NCBI RefSeq assembly: GCF_900240385.1
Contig: NZ_OEQH01000003.1
Coordinates: 1-64,000 of the forward strand
Length of the DNA: 64,000 nt
Reading direction: 5' to 3'
Origin: Clostridium minihomine
Lineage (GTDB): Bacteria; Bacillota; Clostridia; Oscillospirales; Acutalibacteraceae
The notes beneath the pieces are model-generated. The model was not told the origin of the DNA and ran no database searches. It saw only the letters and a list, made by a program, of their open reading frames with translations. Shown one piece after another: positions 33,366 through 42,947 of this stretch; the stretch's first letter is position 1; each line of letters opens with the position of its first letter. The translations under genes and the position numbers were made by a program.

Positions 33366-33968
33366 ATGAAAAAGAACGGAAAAGCGGCTATCATCCATTC
33401 CTTTAAAAAAATTTTGTCCCAAAAAACAATGGATAAAATTACGGTAAAAGAAATTTGTGAGCACAGCAATGTAAACCGCCAGACATTCTATAATCATTTT
33501 GAAGATATTCTGGATGTGTTCATCACAGTGTTTCGGGAAGAAGTGTCTGCCGAAATTGCACAAAACAGAACGGTGGGCACATGGCAAAGCGGTTTTTTGG
33601 CTACTATGGGATATCTGAAGAAAAATGCGAAACAAATTTTTCATGTGTATCATTCTTCTTATTGGCCGCAGATCCATTTATATGTTTCAGATTTTTCAAA
33701 GGCTTTGCTGGATGGCGTCATAGAAGAATGTGTGGTTTCTATGGATGTGGAGCTGGCACATCGGGATCGAAATTTTATTATTCAATTTTACCGATATCTG
33801 TTTGAAGGATTTATTATTGATTGGATTAAAGAGGGGATGGAGGAAGAACCGAATCTTCTTTTAGAACGGCTTTTGATTATGATTACCGGAAGTATTCCGC
33901 GTTCCATTGAATCTTTTCAAAAAGCTTCGCTCAAACCGAATCACCATTGGAATGAAAGTGTCACATAA
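33366..33968 (+). CDS. TetR/AcrR family transcriptional regulator
   Basis: 200 residues from ATG 33366, preceded by AGAGGA. The N-terminal helix-turn-helix is clear: MDKITVKEICEHSNVNRQTF followed by YNHFEDILDVF. The ligand-binding C-terminus resembles the TetR_C_7 group, with the block YRYLFEGFIIDWIKEGM. Such repressors usually control a nearby exporter. Here the MFS gene upstream and the DUF5692 membrane gene downstream are both candidates, and the repeat array lies in between. The frame is open 48 codons further upstream but without a ribosome site. Confidence 0.9.
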   Translation: MKKNGKAAIIHSFKKILSQKTMDKITVKEICEHSNVNRQTFYNHFEDILDVFITVFREEVSAEIAQNRTVGTWQSGFLATMGYLKKNAKQIFHVYHSSYWPQIHLYVSDFSKALLDGVIEECVVSMDVELAHRDRNFIIQFYRYLFEGFIIDWIKEGMEEEPNLLLERLLIMITGSIPRSIESFQKASLKPNHHWNESVT

Positions 33969-33988
33969 TCGACACTTTCATTTTTTTG
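33953..33988 (+). terminator. Terminator of the TetR gene
   Basis: GAAAGTGT/ACACTTTC stem followed by ATTTTTTTG. It overlaps the end of the coding sequence including the stop codon. Confidence 0.85.
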
Positions 33989-34189
33989 TCTATTGAAGAA
34001 TGATTGACAAACTTGTATCATGAATTTAACGGATCGTCATGGATTTGTTACAATTTGTTTTCAGATTCATCCTTGACAAGCGGCTCCATCTTAGAAACAG
34101 AAAGCCAAATCAATCAAAATCATCAGATTTTGAGAAAAAGAGATTTGAGCAAGGGGTTTCTATTTTTTATGATCAAAGGAGGATGTAAC

Positions 34190-35170
34190 GTGTCAATTTT
34201 TCAATTTGCCGAAGGAGTGTCTGCGTTCAGTGTATGGGGTGTATGGATTGTTGTTTTCGCAGCGCTGTTTCTCTTTAATGAAGCGGCGCGCAGATCCAAA
34301 TATTTTGGATTTTTCAGCTTTGTCATCCTTCCCATTTTCCTGTCAATCTTATGGTTTACTGTATTTCGAGACACCACTTATACGGATTGGTTCCATTTGG
34401 CTAAAGTGTATTCCGCCACGGCCGGATGTATCGGTTTTTGGTGTATTCGGCATCTGCACGGGAAAGACAAAGCAACCGGAAAAGAATGGAAGCTGTCTGA
34501 AAAACGATGGGCGCTGTGCTTTCCTCCCTTGATTCTTGCCATTAATATTTTAGAAGCTGTGGCACGAGATTTTCAGGTTGGTTCCCAATACCGGGGCGGA
34601 GGAATTTTAGCAGATGACGCTATGTATGTGCTTGGCGGCAGCTGGAACTATATGAATGCCATCGCTGGTATTTTAAACATTATCACCATTACCGGGTGGT
34701 TCGGAATTTGCATCCGCAAAAAGACGTCTCAGGACACAAGCAAAGATATGCTTTGGCCCGATATGCTTTGGTTTTGGATTATTGCCTATGATTTGTGGAA
34801 TTTTGCGTATACATACAACTGCCTGCCGGGTCACGCCTGGTATTGCGGCTTTGCGCTGCTTTTGGCTCCCACTGTTTGCGCTTTCACCGTGGGAAAGGGA
34901 GCCTGGCTCCAGCACCGTGCGCAGACACTGGCCATTTGGTGTATGTTTGCTCAAACCTTCCCGGCCTTTATCGATCAAGGTGCCTTTGCCGTTTCTTCTT
35001 CTTATGATACGGGCATGCTGTTTGCGTTCAGCTTTCTGGCGTTGGCAGTAAATGTGGCGGTATTGATTTATATGGTCTATAAAGCAGTAAAAAGCAAGAG
35101 AAATCCTTATCTGGGCGAGCTGTATACTGATCTGAAAGCATATCGTCAGGTGAAATCACTGGCAGAATAG
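34190..35170 (+). CDS. DUF5692 family membrane protein
   Basis: 326 residues from the GTG at 34190, which has AAAGGAGG at ideal distance. An ATG frame 62 codons longer contains no membrane segment and no ribosome site. Eight to nine hydrophobic helices run through the protein, with conserved-looking blocks VARDFQVGSQYRGGGIL, the WNYMNAIAGILNI segment and NFAYTYNCLPGHAWYCG. I recognise it as a DUF5692 member, which has no assigned function. It follows a TetR regulator that may control it. Confidence 0.75.
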   Translation: MSIFQFAEGVSAFSVWGVWIVVFAALFLFNEAARRSKYFGFFSFVILPIFLSILWFTVFRDTTYTDWFHLAKVYSATAGCIGFWCIRHLHGKDKATGKEWKLSEKRWALCFPPLILAINILEAVARDFQVGSQYRGGGILADDAMYVLGGSWNYMNAIAGILNIITITGWFGICIRKKTSQDTSKDMLWPDMLWFWIIAYDLWNFAYTYNCLPGHAWYCGFALLLAPTVCAFTVGKGAWLQHRAQTLAIWCMFAQTFPAFIDQGAFAVSSSYDTGMLFAFSFLALAVNVAVLIYMVYKAVKSKRNPYLGELYTDLKAYRQVKSLAE

Positions 35171-35824
35171 TTTCTGAATCACGAAAGCAGCAAGAAGGGC
35201 CGTTTTAGATTAGTCAGATCTTCTTTCTGGTGCCTCTTCACTTTTTATGGAACCAATTTCATAATGGGGGCTGCTTTTTAACCGCAGTAAAGAAACGAAA
35301 AAGCGGTATAAAACGGACATCGGGTTCTCGGTAAAACCAGTGCTCTGAATTGTTCTCTATTTTAATCAAGATTAAAATATCATTTTACACAATTTCCCCT
35401 GTGGCAGATATAAGCCGCAGGGGAAATATTTTTTAGAGAAGATAAGGCAGAAATGCCTGCGGATTTTTAATGATCGGGTGCTAAATTTGCATAGACTAAT
35501 TTTTCTATGTTTCATATAATTTTTTTCCTGTGCTAGTAAAATATGCCTATTTTCCGGCTATAAATCATTACTAAATTGTTAATTTATCAGCCAAATATTG
35601 TATGTAGTCAATCTATGGTTGTATTTCCCCTCACTCTAGATGTATAATGGATGTATCAATAATTGTGATTGATTTTGTGGGTAGAACATTCCGTGAGAAT
35701 AAAATAGAAGAGCATTGCAGGGGATGCTTCGGAATGAAAATGTTTTATCAGACAGAAAACCCGGTATAGTTACCGGAAACTTGAAACAATAAAAAGAAGA
35801 ATAAAAGCGTCTTAGGAGGAACAT
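35171..35824. other. Intergenic region with a terminator
   Basis: 654 bases. Apart from the hairpin at 35392-35434, nothing coding is visible. The last 250 bases before the SseB-like gene are AT-rich, with TGTATAATGG near 35640 as a possible -10. Confidence 0.5.
35392..35434 (+). terminator. Rho-independent terminator
   Basis: ATTTCCCCTG/CAGGGGAAAT stem followed by ATTTTTT. It lies about 220 bases after the DUF5692 gene and presumably ends that transcript. Confidence 0.8.
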
Positions 35825-36709
35825 ATGACAGATATTAACTTGGAGCAAACTCAACCTAAAATAACCAGTAAGCTTCAGCAATTGATTGCTAAATATCATG
35901 CCGATCAGGATAAGCAAAGCTATAGAGAAATGATGGAGCAATTTAGAACAGCCGGCAAGCTGTGGGTGGCCAAGTCCCCCACCACAAAGAACTATTTACT
36001 GAACTATGTGGATTCTGTGCCCACTGCTTATCTGTTTTCTGACAAAACCTATTATGAGTTGTTTGAAAAAGCCTGCAAAGAGAAAAATGTTGCGGTAGAG
36101 TGCGAAGAAACAACTGTGCCGCAAAGACTGCGGCTGTTCAGTGATTTATACCGCAGTGGATTTGAAGGCATTGAGATTGATAAAGGCCAAGTTGCGATTC
36201 GTATGAGCCTGTTTACCGTAATTGAGAAGCCCGATTTTTCAAACCTGCCGGAAAATAAGCGCCCGATTATGAATCCTTCTTTCATGAGAGCTGCCAACGC
36301 GTTTCTGCAGGCAACCGAATGGGATCAAGTAACTGACGGACTGAAAAACGATTTGCTGGAAGAGATTTTTTCCGCTTCGTATTTGCTTCCCATGGAATCC
36401 AAGGGGAAAGATGTGGGACAGGTCAAAAGAAGAAGCACCGGCAAAACAGTGATGAAAAAGAACAGCGAACTGTCTTTGCCGCTGATTCGCAATACAGAAG
36501 CGCAGCATTATTTTCCGATTTTTTCTGATTTGCACGAATATGTAAAATATGACACAAAAAGGCAGTACAAAATTCTTGAAGTCACTTTAGAAGATATCAA
36601 AGAATTTATAGCCGAAGCAGACGGCGCCGTCATCAATCCTTTTGGTGCCAACATCGTTTTAAATAAAAACATGCTGGATGAAATGGAAACACTCGAAACA
36701 GAAAAATAA
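35825..36709 (+). CDS. SseB domain protein (two-domain form)
   Basis: 294 residues. The C-terminal part (about 190-290) is a clear SseB module: YFPIFSDLHEYVKY and the VINPFGANIVLNKNMLDEM ending. The N-terminal part (about 35-135) is a weaker copy with a related strand order. A charged stretch with several Lys lies between them. AGGAGG stands before the ATG. SseB-type proteins are cytoplasmic with unclear function. The gene is alone. Confidence 0.8.
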   Translation: MTDINLEQTQPKITSKLQQLIAKYHADQDKQSYREMMEQFRTAGKLWVAKSPTTKNYLLNYVDSVPTAYLFSDKTYYELFEKACKEKNVAVECEETTVPQRLRLFSDLYRSGFEGIEIDKGQVAIRMSLFTVIEKPDFSNLPENKRPIMNPSFMRAANAFLQATEWDQVTDGLKNDLLEEIFSASYLLPMESKGKDVGQVKRRSTGKTVMKKNSELSLPLIRNTEAQHYFPIFSDLHEYVKYDTKRQYKILEVTLEDIKEFIAEADGAVINPFGANIVLNKNMLDEMETLETEK

Positions 36710-36760
36710 TGCCTAATTCCTGTGAGAAAGGAAACAGAAGATTTTTCTGTTTGAAAGGCA

Positions 36761-36791
36761 AAAAACCGGGGCACAGTGGTGTCCCGGTTTT
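36761..36791. terminator. Shared terminator between converging genes
   Basis: AAAACCGGGGCAC/GTGTCCCGGTTTT stem with A and T runs on both sides, between the SseB-like gene and the GlsB-like gene. Confidence 0.8.
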
Positions 36792-36797
36792 CATCAT

Positions 36798-37049
36798 TTA
36801 TTTTCGTTTCACGGCCTTCATAATCCACAGCAAGATAACAGAACCTAAAATGGCGACCAGAACGCTCCATACATTGAAACCGGTAATGCCGGTTCCTCCC
36901 AAAAGATTTACGACAAATCCGCCGATAAAGGCACCGATGATACCTACGATAATATTTGCGAAGGCACCCATGGATTCATCGGTATTCATTATTTTGCTGG
37001 AGATCCAACCGGCTAAAGCACCGACGATCAGCCAAGAGACGATTCCCAT
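36798..37049 (-). CDS. GlsB/YeaQ/YmgE family membrane protein
   Basis: 83 residues with three hydrophobic helices and the family pattern WLIVGALAGWISSKIM, then GIIGAFIGGFVVNLLG. The Pfam name is transglycosylase-associated protein, but the members are small membrane proteins tied to stress and no enzymatic activity is known. AAAGGAGG precedes the ATG. Confidence 0.92.
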   Translation of the reverse strand: MGIVSWLIVGALAGWISSKIMNTDESMGAFANIIVGIIGAFIGGFVVNLLGGTGITGFNVWSVLVAILGSVILLWIMKAVKRK

Positions 37050-37298
37050 ACAACAACCTCCTTTCGTTTTCGTATGGTTTATCAGATGATTTATTACTCA
37101 ATAAAAACAAATCATCCTAATACAAATCTTTTTACAACCCCCAGCACTATTATCTGTTTTTATAAATGAGATACTCATAAAATAAAGATATTTTTTCAAT
37201 TTTCAAATTTAGGTGTGGTTGACTTGTATACGCGCTCATGTTAGCATGACAAAGTGAGTGTGGGATCAATAGAAAAACAAGGAAAAAGGAGAAGTAAA

Positions 37299-38129
37299 AT
37301 GACAAAAATACAAAAGGTGAAGTGTGTATTTTTCAGTGCCACAGGCACAACAAAAAAAACAGTGACGTGGATTGGCAAAACGGTGGCAGATCAATTGGGT
37401 TTGCCTTGTCAGGATATCGATTTTACGCTTCCCCAGAACAGACAGGAACCGTTAGTGTTTCAGCCTGAGGATCTGGTTGTTTTCGGAACCCCAGTTATTG
37501 CAGGAAGAGTGCCGAATGTTCTGCTGAAATTTTTGGATACTTTACAGGGTAATGGAGCCGCAGCAGTTCCGGTAGTATTGTTTGGCAACCGGAATTATGA
37601 TGATGCATTGATGGAACTGCGGGATATTTTACATAACAAAGGATTTCAGCCGATGGCGGCCGCTGCTTTTGTGGGGGAACATTCTTTTTCTTATATTTTG
37701 GCAAAAAACAGACCCGATGATTTGGATTTTTCTATTGCGACCCATTTTGGACAAGAAGTAGCAAAAAAAGTTCAGGGATTCCAAAATGCAGAAAACTATC
37801 CGCTGATTGAAGTGGAAGGCGTGCCTTATCCATATCGGGGATATTACCAACCCAGAGATCGCAAGGGGAATTCGGTGGATATTCGAAAGGTAAAACCGGT
37901 GACCAGTGATGCTTGTGTTGACTGTAAGCTGTGTGCGAAAATCTGTCCTATGGGTTCCATTAGCTATGAAAATGTCAGTGAATATGTGGGGATTTGCATC
38001 AAGTGCGGGGCTTGTATTAAACAGTGTCCGCAAAAAGCAAAATACTATACCGATGAGGGTTATTTATATCATCAGCATGAGCTGGAAGAAGGTTTCACTC
38101 GTCGTGCAGAACCAGAGCTTTTTATATAA
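37299..38129 (+). CDS. EFR1-type ferrodoxin (flavodoxin-ferredoxin fusion)
   Basis: 276 residues. The N-terminal flavodoxin-like half begins CVFFSATGTTKKTV, the FMN phosphate loop, and continues with LVVFGTPVIAGRVP. The C-terminal half carries two [4Fe-4S] motifs, CVDCKLCAKICP and CIKCGACIKQCP. It should shuttle low-potential electrons in anaerobic metabolism. The start at 37299 has AAGGAGAAG upstream. It is monocistronic and next to tRNA-Ala. Confidence 0.92.
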   Translation: MTKIQKVKCVFFSATGTTKKTVTWIGKTVADQLGLPCQDIDFTLPQNRQEPLVFQPEDLVVFGTPVIAGRVPNVLLKFLDTLQGNGAAAVPVVLFGNRNYDDALMELRDILHNKGFQPMAAAAFVGEHSFSYILAKNRPDDLDFSIATHFGQEVAKKVQGFQNAENYPLIEVEGVPYPYRGYYQPRDRKGNSVDIRKVKPVTSDACVDCKLCAKICPMGSISYENVSEYVGICIKCGACIKQCPQKAKYYTDEGYLYHQHELEEGFTRRAEPELFI

Positions 38130-38293
38130 GTCTTTGAATTTTTGTTAAAGTTTATAAAAAATAAATTTTAAAATAGATAATATAACAAAAAATGCTTTTT
38201 TTCAAAATAATACTTGAAAATTATGCAATTGCATGATATTATAGTCAGGCAGTTCGGCGGAAAACAACTTGAATTTTGCCGGATTTTGCCTAT

Positions 38294-38369
<76 letters not shown>

Positions 38370-38375
38370 TATCGT

Positions 38376-38420
38376 AAAAGAGATCGTTGAAATCCGGAAG
38401 ATTTCAACGGTCTCTTTTCT
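38376..38420 (+). terminator. Terminator after tRNA-Ala
   Basis: AAAAGAGATCGTTGAAATC/GATTTCAACGGTCTCTTTT stem ending in T-rich sequence. Confidence 0.85.
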
Positions 38421-38452
38421 ATCACCCTGTTAAGAGAAATGAGAGAGTTTAG

Positions 38453-38884
38453 ATGAATTCAATCAATAACAAGATCAACACACGGGACACATTGCGAAAG
38501 AGAGAAGATTCTGTGCAGAGCTTCTCCGCTTACAATGGGATCACCATTACAAAGCTGGAAAAGGATGTGGCCGAGGGGGAGCTGATCATCACACCCCAAT
38601 CCCTGAACTCTGGGGGGATTGTTCACGGCGGCTGCCTTGCCACGCTGGCCGATACGGTAGCGGGCAATGGTGTTGCCAGCGCCACCGGACACATGTGCGT
38701 CACTGTGAATTATTCCTTCCACTTTTTAAGCCCTGCCTTTGGGGACGGCCACAAAATTTATTGTCGGGCAGTTCCCCAAAAAATCGGACATACCCTCTGT
38801 CTGTACGGGGTTTCTCTGACGGATGACAACGGGCGGGAGGTAGCAGCTGGATCCTTCACCTTCTTTCTAAAAGAGCCGCTGTGA
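38453..38884 (+). CDS. PaaI-family hotdog thioesterase
   Basis: 143 residues with the single-hotdog PaaI pattern. NSGGIVHGGCLATLADTVAG contains the HGG active-site turn and the catalytic Asp, followed by VTVNYSFHFLSPA. It hydrolyses aryl- or acyl-CoA esters. GAGAGAGTT before the ATG is a weak ribosome site. It is the only intact gene between two exact copies of the tRNA-Ala 3' end, so it is probably cargo of an inserted segment. GC content seems higher than in the AT-rich flanks, which supports a foreign origin. Confidence 0.88.
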   Translation: MNSINNKINTRDTLRKREDSVQSFSAYNGITITKLEKDVAEGELIITPQSLNSGGIVHGGCLATLADTVAGNGVASATGHMCVTVNYSFHFLSPAFGDGHKIYCRAVPQKIGHTLCLYGVSLTDDNGREVAAGSFTFFLKEPL

Positions 38885-39176
38885 ATGTTTGTCGGCAGCG
38901 GCATGAAAAGAAGCACAGCGGCCGCAGACTTTTCTTTTGTGCTTGAATACAGGTTCTGAAATATTTCAACCTTGTAAGCCAATATACATCATTTTGTGTT
39001 GAGGAAGCATATCAAAGCTTTCCTAGTTTTGATATAATGGCTACAAAGTTGGCTACATTGTGAATTTCTTTTTTAAAAGTGGTTTGAAAGCATTCATTAT
39101 AATAGATTATACATTGAAAAATTTTTGATATGCTTTCATAAAAAGGAGTAGGAATACAATCAAATAATGCTTATTT

Positions 39177-39221
39177 ATGGCATTCAAGAGGTCAGCGGTT
39201 CGATCCCGCTTATCTCCACCA
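39177..39221 (+). repeat. tRNA-Ala 3' end, copy 2 (exact, candidate attachment site)
   Basis: Exact 45-base copy of the 3' part of tRNA-Ala, without the 5' half, so it is not a functional tRNA. It bounds an 852-bp segment with copy 1. Confidence 0.9.
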
Positions 39222-39225
39222 GACT

Positions 39226-39263
39226 AAGAAGCCTGTAACTTAACGGTTACAGGCTTCTTTTTT
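39226..39263 (+). terminator. Terminator after the second tRNA-Ala end
   Basis: AAGAAGCCTGTAAC/GTTACAGGCTTCTT with a T run. Its sequence differs from the terminator behind the intact tRNA. Confidence 0.9.
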
Positions 39264-39285
39264 CTATGCATTTATATTTTTTATC

Positions 39286-39664
39286 GTGGATTTTTCAATT
39301 GGCTACAAGAATAGGCCATTGATTTTGGTGGTAGAAGACGATAAAGCTGTTCAAAAATGGATCACTACCACATTGGAAACACAAAATTATCAGTACCACA
39401 CTGCCGAAACCGGGGAAGCTTCTATTCTTGAAGTTGTTACAAAACAGCTGGATATTATGATCTTAGACTTACGCCTTTCAGACATGGATGGGGGTAGATA
39501 TTATTAAAAAAGTTCGGGCATGGTCGAATATGCCTATTATTGTATTAAGCGCACGCAGCGAAGATTGAGATAAGATGAATGCACTTGATGCAGGCGCAGA
39601 CGATTGTCTGACAAAACCATTCAGTGTTGGCACGGCTTCGGGTAGGAGACGACGGGAAGTCTAG
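39286..39664 (+). pseudogene. KdpE-like response regulator, decayed
   Basis: The receiver domain is recognisable: PLILVVEDDKAVQKWITTTL, then LDIMILDLRLSDMDG. After that the frame shifts (near 39492) and continues as VDIIKKVRAWSNMPIIVLSA in another frame. A TGA follows at about 39567, and the end LDAGADDCLTKPFSV is cut off before the DNA-binding domain. The wording is that of KdpE, the potassium-uptake regulator. With one frameshift, one stop and a missing C-terminus it cannot work. Confidence 0.85.
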
Positions 39665-40187
39665 CGGATGTGTTTGAAGAATATGACAAAGTGAAACGGT
39701 GACAGGATAATATGAGATAAAAACACACGAAGTTTCAAATGGCGTGGGGAATCGTTGCAGTTCGGCTTATCTTTGCCATGATTGTCTTTTTGACACGCTA
39801 ATGGCTATTGATTCCAGAGTGGGTTTTTGGGCACTATAACGCAGTGGCGCAGAGATCATCAGTAGGGAGAGAAAGTCGGCTCTGGTTCCATCTCTTAAAA
39901 AAGAAAAGAATGGTGAATTTGTACAGAATAATTATGATAATTGATACATAATTTATATTGAATAAGAAAAAGAAAATCAATATAATGACAGGGCATTAAT
40001 TGTTCTTTGAAAAATCATATCTATATTGCTGTTTAAAACGTAGCTGGAAACACGCAGCATACTGCTGGTATCATCGATACCGATTAGCGTATGCGGGTGT
40101 TTTGTGGCCAACCAAACCGCCGGCAGTACACCAGTCATATAGTCTATGAAACAAAGATTGTTATGTATTTAATACTAGGAGGTAATT
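39665..40187. other. Degenerate intergenic region
   Basis: 523 bases between two broken genes. Short hydrophobic frames (about 39738 plus strand, and about 40000-40140 minus strand) look like gene fragments but could not be assigned. An AGGAGG site at the right end belongs to the amidohydrolase. Confidence 0.4.
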
Positions 40188-41548
40188 ATGAAAAGAACCC
40201 TGCTTGTAAAGAATGTAAAACATCTTGTGACATGTGACGCGGATGACAGACTGCTGGAAGGAGTGAATGTGCTGATAAAGAACGGCGTAATAGCCGAAGT
40301 GGGAAGCGATGCGCAAACAGCGGATGATGTGATTGACGCATCGGATATGGTGATGTATCCAGGGCTTATTAATACTCACCATCATTTATATCAAACGTTC
40401 AGCCGTAATTTGCCCCAAGTTCAAAAGATGGAGTTATTCCCATGGTTAAAAACTTTATATGAAATCTGGAAGTACATAGACGAGAACGTGGTTTATTACA
40501 GTGCCCTTACCGGGTTGGGGGAGCTGTTAAAAACAGGGTGTACCACCTGTTTAGACCACCATTACCTGTTCCCAAAACATGCCGGGACAGGATTTTTGGA
40601 TGCCCAATTTGGTGCAGCGGAGGCGCTTGGCATCCGTTTTCACGCTACAAGAGGAAGTATGGATTTAAGTGTGAAGGACGGCGGTTTGCCGCCGGATTCT
40701 GTTGTTCAGACCATCGATGAGATTTTAAAGGACTCTGAAGCAACTGTGAAGAAATTCCATGACGACAGCCGGTATTCCATGCGTCAGGTGGCATTGGCTC
40801 CTTGCGCTCCCTTCAATGTGACCGGGGAACTTTTGCAGGAATCGGCAAAACTGGCCAGAAAACTGGGGGTAAGGCTTCATACTCATCTGGCAGAGACAAA
40901 GAGGATGAGGAGCGATTTACCCTTTCCCACTTCGGTATGCGTCCTTTAGCATATCTGGAAAGTCTTGATTGGTTAGGCCCTGATGTATGGTTTGCCCACG
41001 GGATTCATTTTAATGAAGAGGAACTAAGGCTTTTGGCCAGGACTCAGACTGGTGTAGCCCATTGCCCTATTTCTAACATGAAGCTGTCTTCGGGCATTGC
41101 TTCCATCCCGGAAATGCTTGATCTGAATGTGCCTGTCGGTTTGGCGGTGGATGGATCCGCCAGCAACGACGGCTCTAATCTTCTGGAAGAAATGAGAGTA
41201 GGCTACCTTCTGCACAGGCTAAATGACAGCCGGAAGGCGCCTACCGGATATGACATGCTGAAAATCGCCACTAAGGGCAGTGCAAAGGTGCTGGGCCGGG
41301 AAGATTTAGGAGAAATTTCTGTAGGAAAAGCAGCGGATTTCTTTCTGGTTAATTTCAACCGTATTGATATGGTAGGTGCCCAGTTTGACCCAATGTCGGT
41401 TTTGTGTACCGTGGGATGGAAGGGCAGCGTGGACTATACGGTTGTAAACGGCCATATTGTTGTGAAAGAAGGCCGGCTGGTGCGAATGGACGAAGAAAAT
41501 TTGGTTGAGAAAGCAAATGAGGTCGTAACTGACTATTTGAATCACTGA
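40188..41548 (+). pseudogene. Amidohydrolase (8-oxoguanine/hydroxyatrazine deaminase-like), frameshifted
   Basis: Frame 1 (40188-40949) gives the N-terminal half with the metal site NTHHHLYQ and HTHLAET. Near 40903 two extra bases (AG) shift the frame. The second half then reads DEERFTLSHFGMRP, with FAHGIHF and VDGSASNDGSNLLEEM, which supply the last His and the catalytic Asp, and it ends at 41548. All parts of a TIM-barrel deaminase of about 450 residues are present. It is therefore a recent pseudogene or a sequencing error. AGGAGG precedes the ATG. Family members deaminate purine-like rings. Confidence 0.85.
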
Positions 41549-41616
41549 ACCATTCTCTGTATCACGGAACAGAGTGGCTGAAGATGCCGCTCTTCTGTCC
41601 ATTGGGAAGATAGAAA

Positions 41617-41650
41617 AGGTTAGCGGCTCGAGCTCGCTTTTTTTCACCAG
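41617..41650 (+). repeat. tRNA-Ala 3' end, copy 3 (degenerate)
   Basis: 34 bases that agree with the tRNA-Ala 3' end at 27 positions, including AGGT, AGCGG, TCGA, CGCTT and CACCAG. The position after two decayed genes and before a terminator repeats the order seen at copies 1 and 2. Chance similarity is unlikely but not excluded. Confidence 0.6.
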
Positions 41651-41655
41651 AAACA

Positions 41656-41693
41656 ATAGCCATAGGGTTTTGATCCTATGGCTATATTTTTAT
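41656..41693 (+). terminator. Terminator after the degenerate tRNA end
   Basis: ATAGCCATAGG/CCTATGGCTAT stem followed by ATTTTTATTT. Confidence 0.85.
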
Positions 41694-41730
41694 TTATCGT
41701 GATAGGAACTGAAAAACAAACATTAGAAAA

Positions 41731-41774
41731 AGACGGACGTATTTTTATGTAGAAATACGCCCGTCTTTTTTTAT
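41731..41774. terminator. Terminator near the sensor kinase gene
   Basis: AGACGGACGTATTT/AAATACGCCCGTCT stem with A run before and T run after. It can stop transcripts from both sides, including the two-component operon. Confidence 0.8.
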
Positions 41775-41882
41775 TTGCTCATTGTCAGTGAAAACAGGTA
41801 AGTTTGAAGTGAGAACAACACTGTTCAATGCATTGGAATCGCCTGTCAAGGATGTGAAAGTCTGATAAAGGGCAGGATAAGA

Positions 41883-42947
41883 TTATGCTGAAACTTTTGG
41901 CAGTGTTACGGTAAAACAGGCCCCTTGCCCGGGGATGCTGTCTACGGCTATCTGCCCATGATTCAGCTCTAAAATTTTCTTAACAAGGGATAATCCGAGT
42001 CCGTTGCCTTCCGTGGACCTGGATGGATCTCCCTGATAAAATTCGTCAAACAGATATTGTTTTTCTTCTTCACTGATTCCGGGTCCGGTGTCGGAAACAG
42101 ACATCATTGTCACATCTTCATCACTGGTAAGCGACACGGAAATGCTTCCCCCCTTAGGGGTGAATTTTATCGCATTCCCCAGCAGATTCAGCCAGACATG
42201 CTGAAGCATTTCTTCGTTCGCCGTCACTTCTGTTTGTTTTAGATGGATGATAAGCTCCAACTGTTTTTTTGAAATTTGCGGATCCAGAAGAAGAATGGAT
42301 TTTCGAATCTGCTCGTCTAATGAAAACGTAGTTTTTTCAGGAGCTCTATAGGTGTTTTCTAATTTTGACAAAAGCAGAATATTACCAGACAGCTGGGCCA
42401 GCCTTTCTGTTTCAGATATGATGATATCCAGATACTCTTTTTGCTGCTCTTCTGTTAAATCGTTTTTTTTCAGACGTCGTGCAAACCCGCGAATGGATGC
42501 CACCGGTGTTTTGAATTCATGAGAAATATTGCTGACGAAATCATCGCGAAGCTTTTCTATACTAGAGAGTTCTTTGGCCATTTCATTAAAGCTTTTTGCA
42601 AGGCAATTTATTTCTCGAAGGCCTTTGGTTTCCACTTGTACATCAAAATTGCCAGAGGCTATTTCCACGGTGGCATCACTTAATGCACGAAGAGGGCGCA
42701 GAAAATAATCCCCCCCAATTACGGCCATAATCGTACCGATTAATAGGCTGACAATCAGTATGAAAATTAAAACCGTCGGGTACTTATGGGCCGATAGGGA
42801 AGGCAGGATATTTAGATTGATCAGAAAATAGGAAATTGCCCCGGATATGGTAATGCTGATAAACAAAATGACAAACACAAACAGCACAAGGAAAATAAGG
42901 GCTGAAAACTTTCGAACGATATGGGTTTTCTTGTGTTTACTGTTCAT
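41883..42947 (-). CDS. Two-component sensor histidine kinase
   Basis: 354 residues. Two transmembrane helices (about 15-40 and 53-75) have only a short external loop, followed by HAMP (about 76-128), HisKA with SHEFKTPVASIRGFA (phospho-acceptor His) and HATPase with NAIKFTPKGG, the SDTGPGISEE box and GNGLGLSLV. The minimal external part suggests it senses a membrane or internal signal. It overlaps the response regulator by 11 bases and is translated with it. The divergent target genes encode an HdeD-like protein and a cation ATPase. Confidence 0.95.
   Translation of the reverse strand: MNSKHKKTHIVRKFSALIFLVLFVFVILFISITISGAISYFLINLNILPSLSAHKYPTVLIFILIVSLLIGTIMAVIGGDYFLRPLRALSDATVEIASGNFDVQVETKGLREINCLAKSFNEMAKELSSIEKLRDDFVSNISHEFKTPVASIRGFARRLKKNDLTEEQQKEYLDIIISETERLAQLSGNILLLSKLENTYRAPEKTTFSLDEQIRKSILLLDPQISKKQLELIIHLKQTEVTANEEMLQHVWLNLLGNAIKFTPKGGSISVSLTSDEDVTMMSVSDTGPGISEEEKQYLFDEFYQGDPSRSTEGNGLGLSLVKKILELNHGQIAVDSIPGQGACFTVTLPKVSA

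Larger units (their letters stand above)
38885..39285. other. Intergenic region with the second tRNA-Ala 3' end
   Basis: 401 bases, AT-rich up to 39176, then the exact repeat and a terminator, both listed separately. No integrase gene or other reading frame is visible. Confidence 0.6.
41549..41882. other. Intergenic region with degenerate tRNA end and two terminators
   Basis: 334 bases. It holds a third, diverged tRNA-Ala 3' end (41617-41650) and hairpins at 41656-41693 and 41731-41774, listed separately. No coding sequence. Confidence 0.6.

Noticed and set aside
39738-40140. MgtC-like or other membrane gene fragments
   Set aside because: Short hydrophobic frames only; the similarity was not good enough to name.
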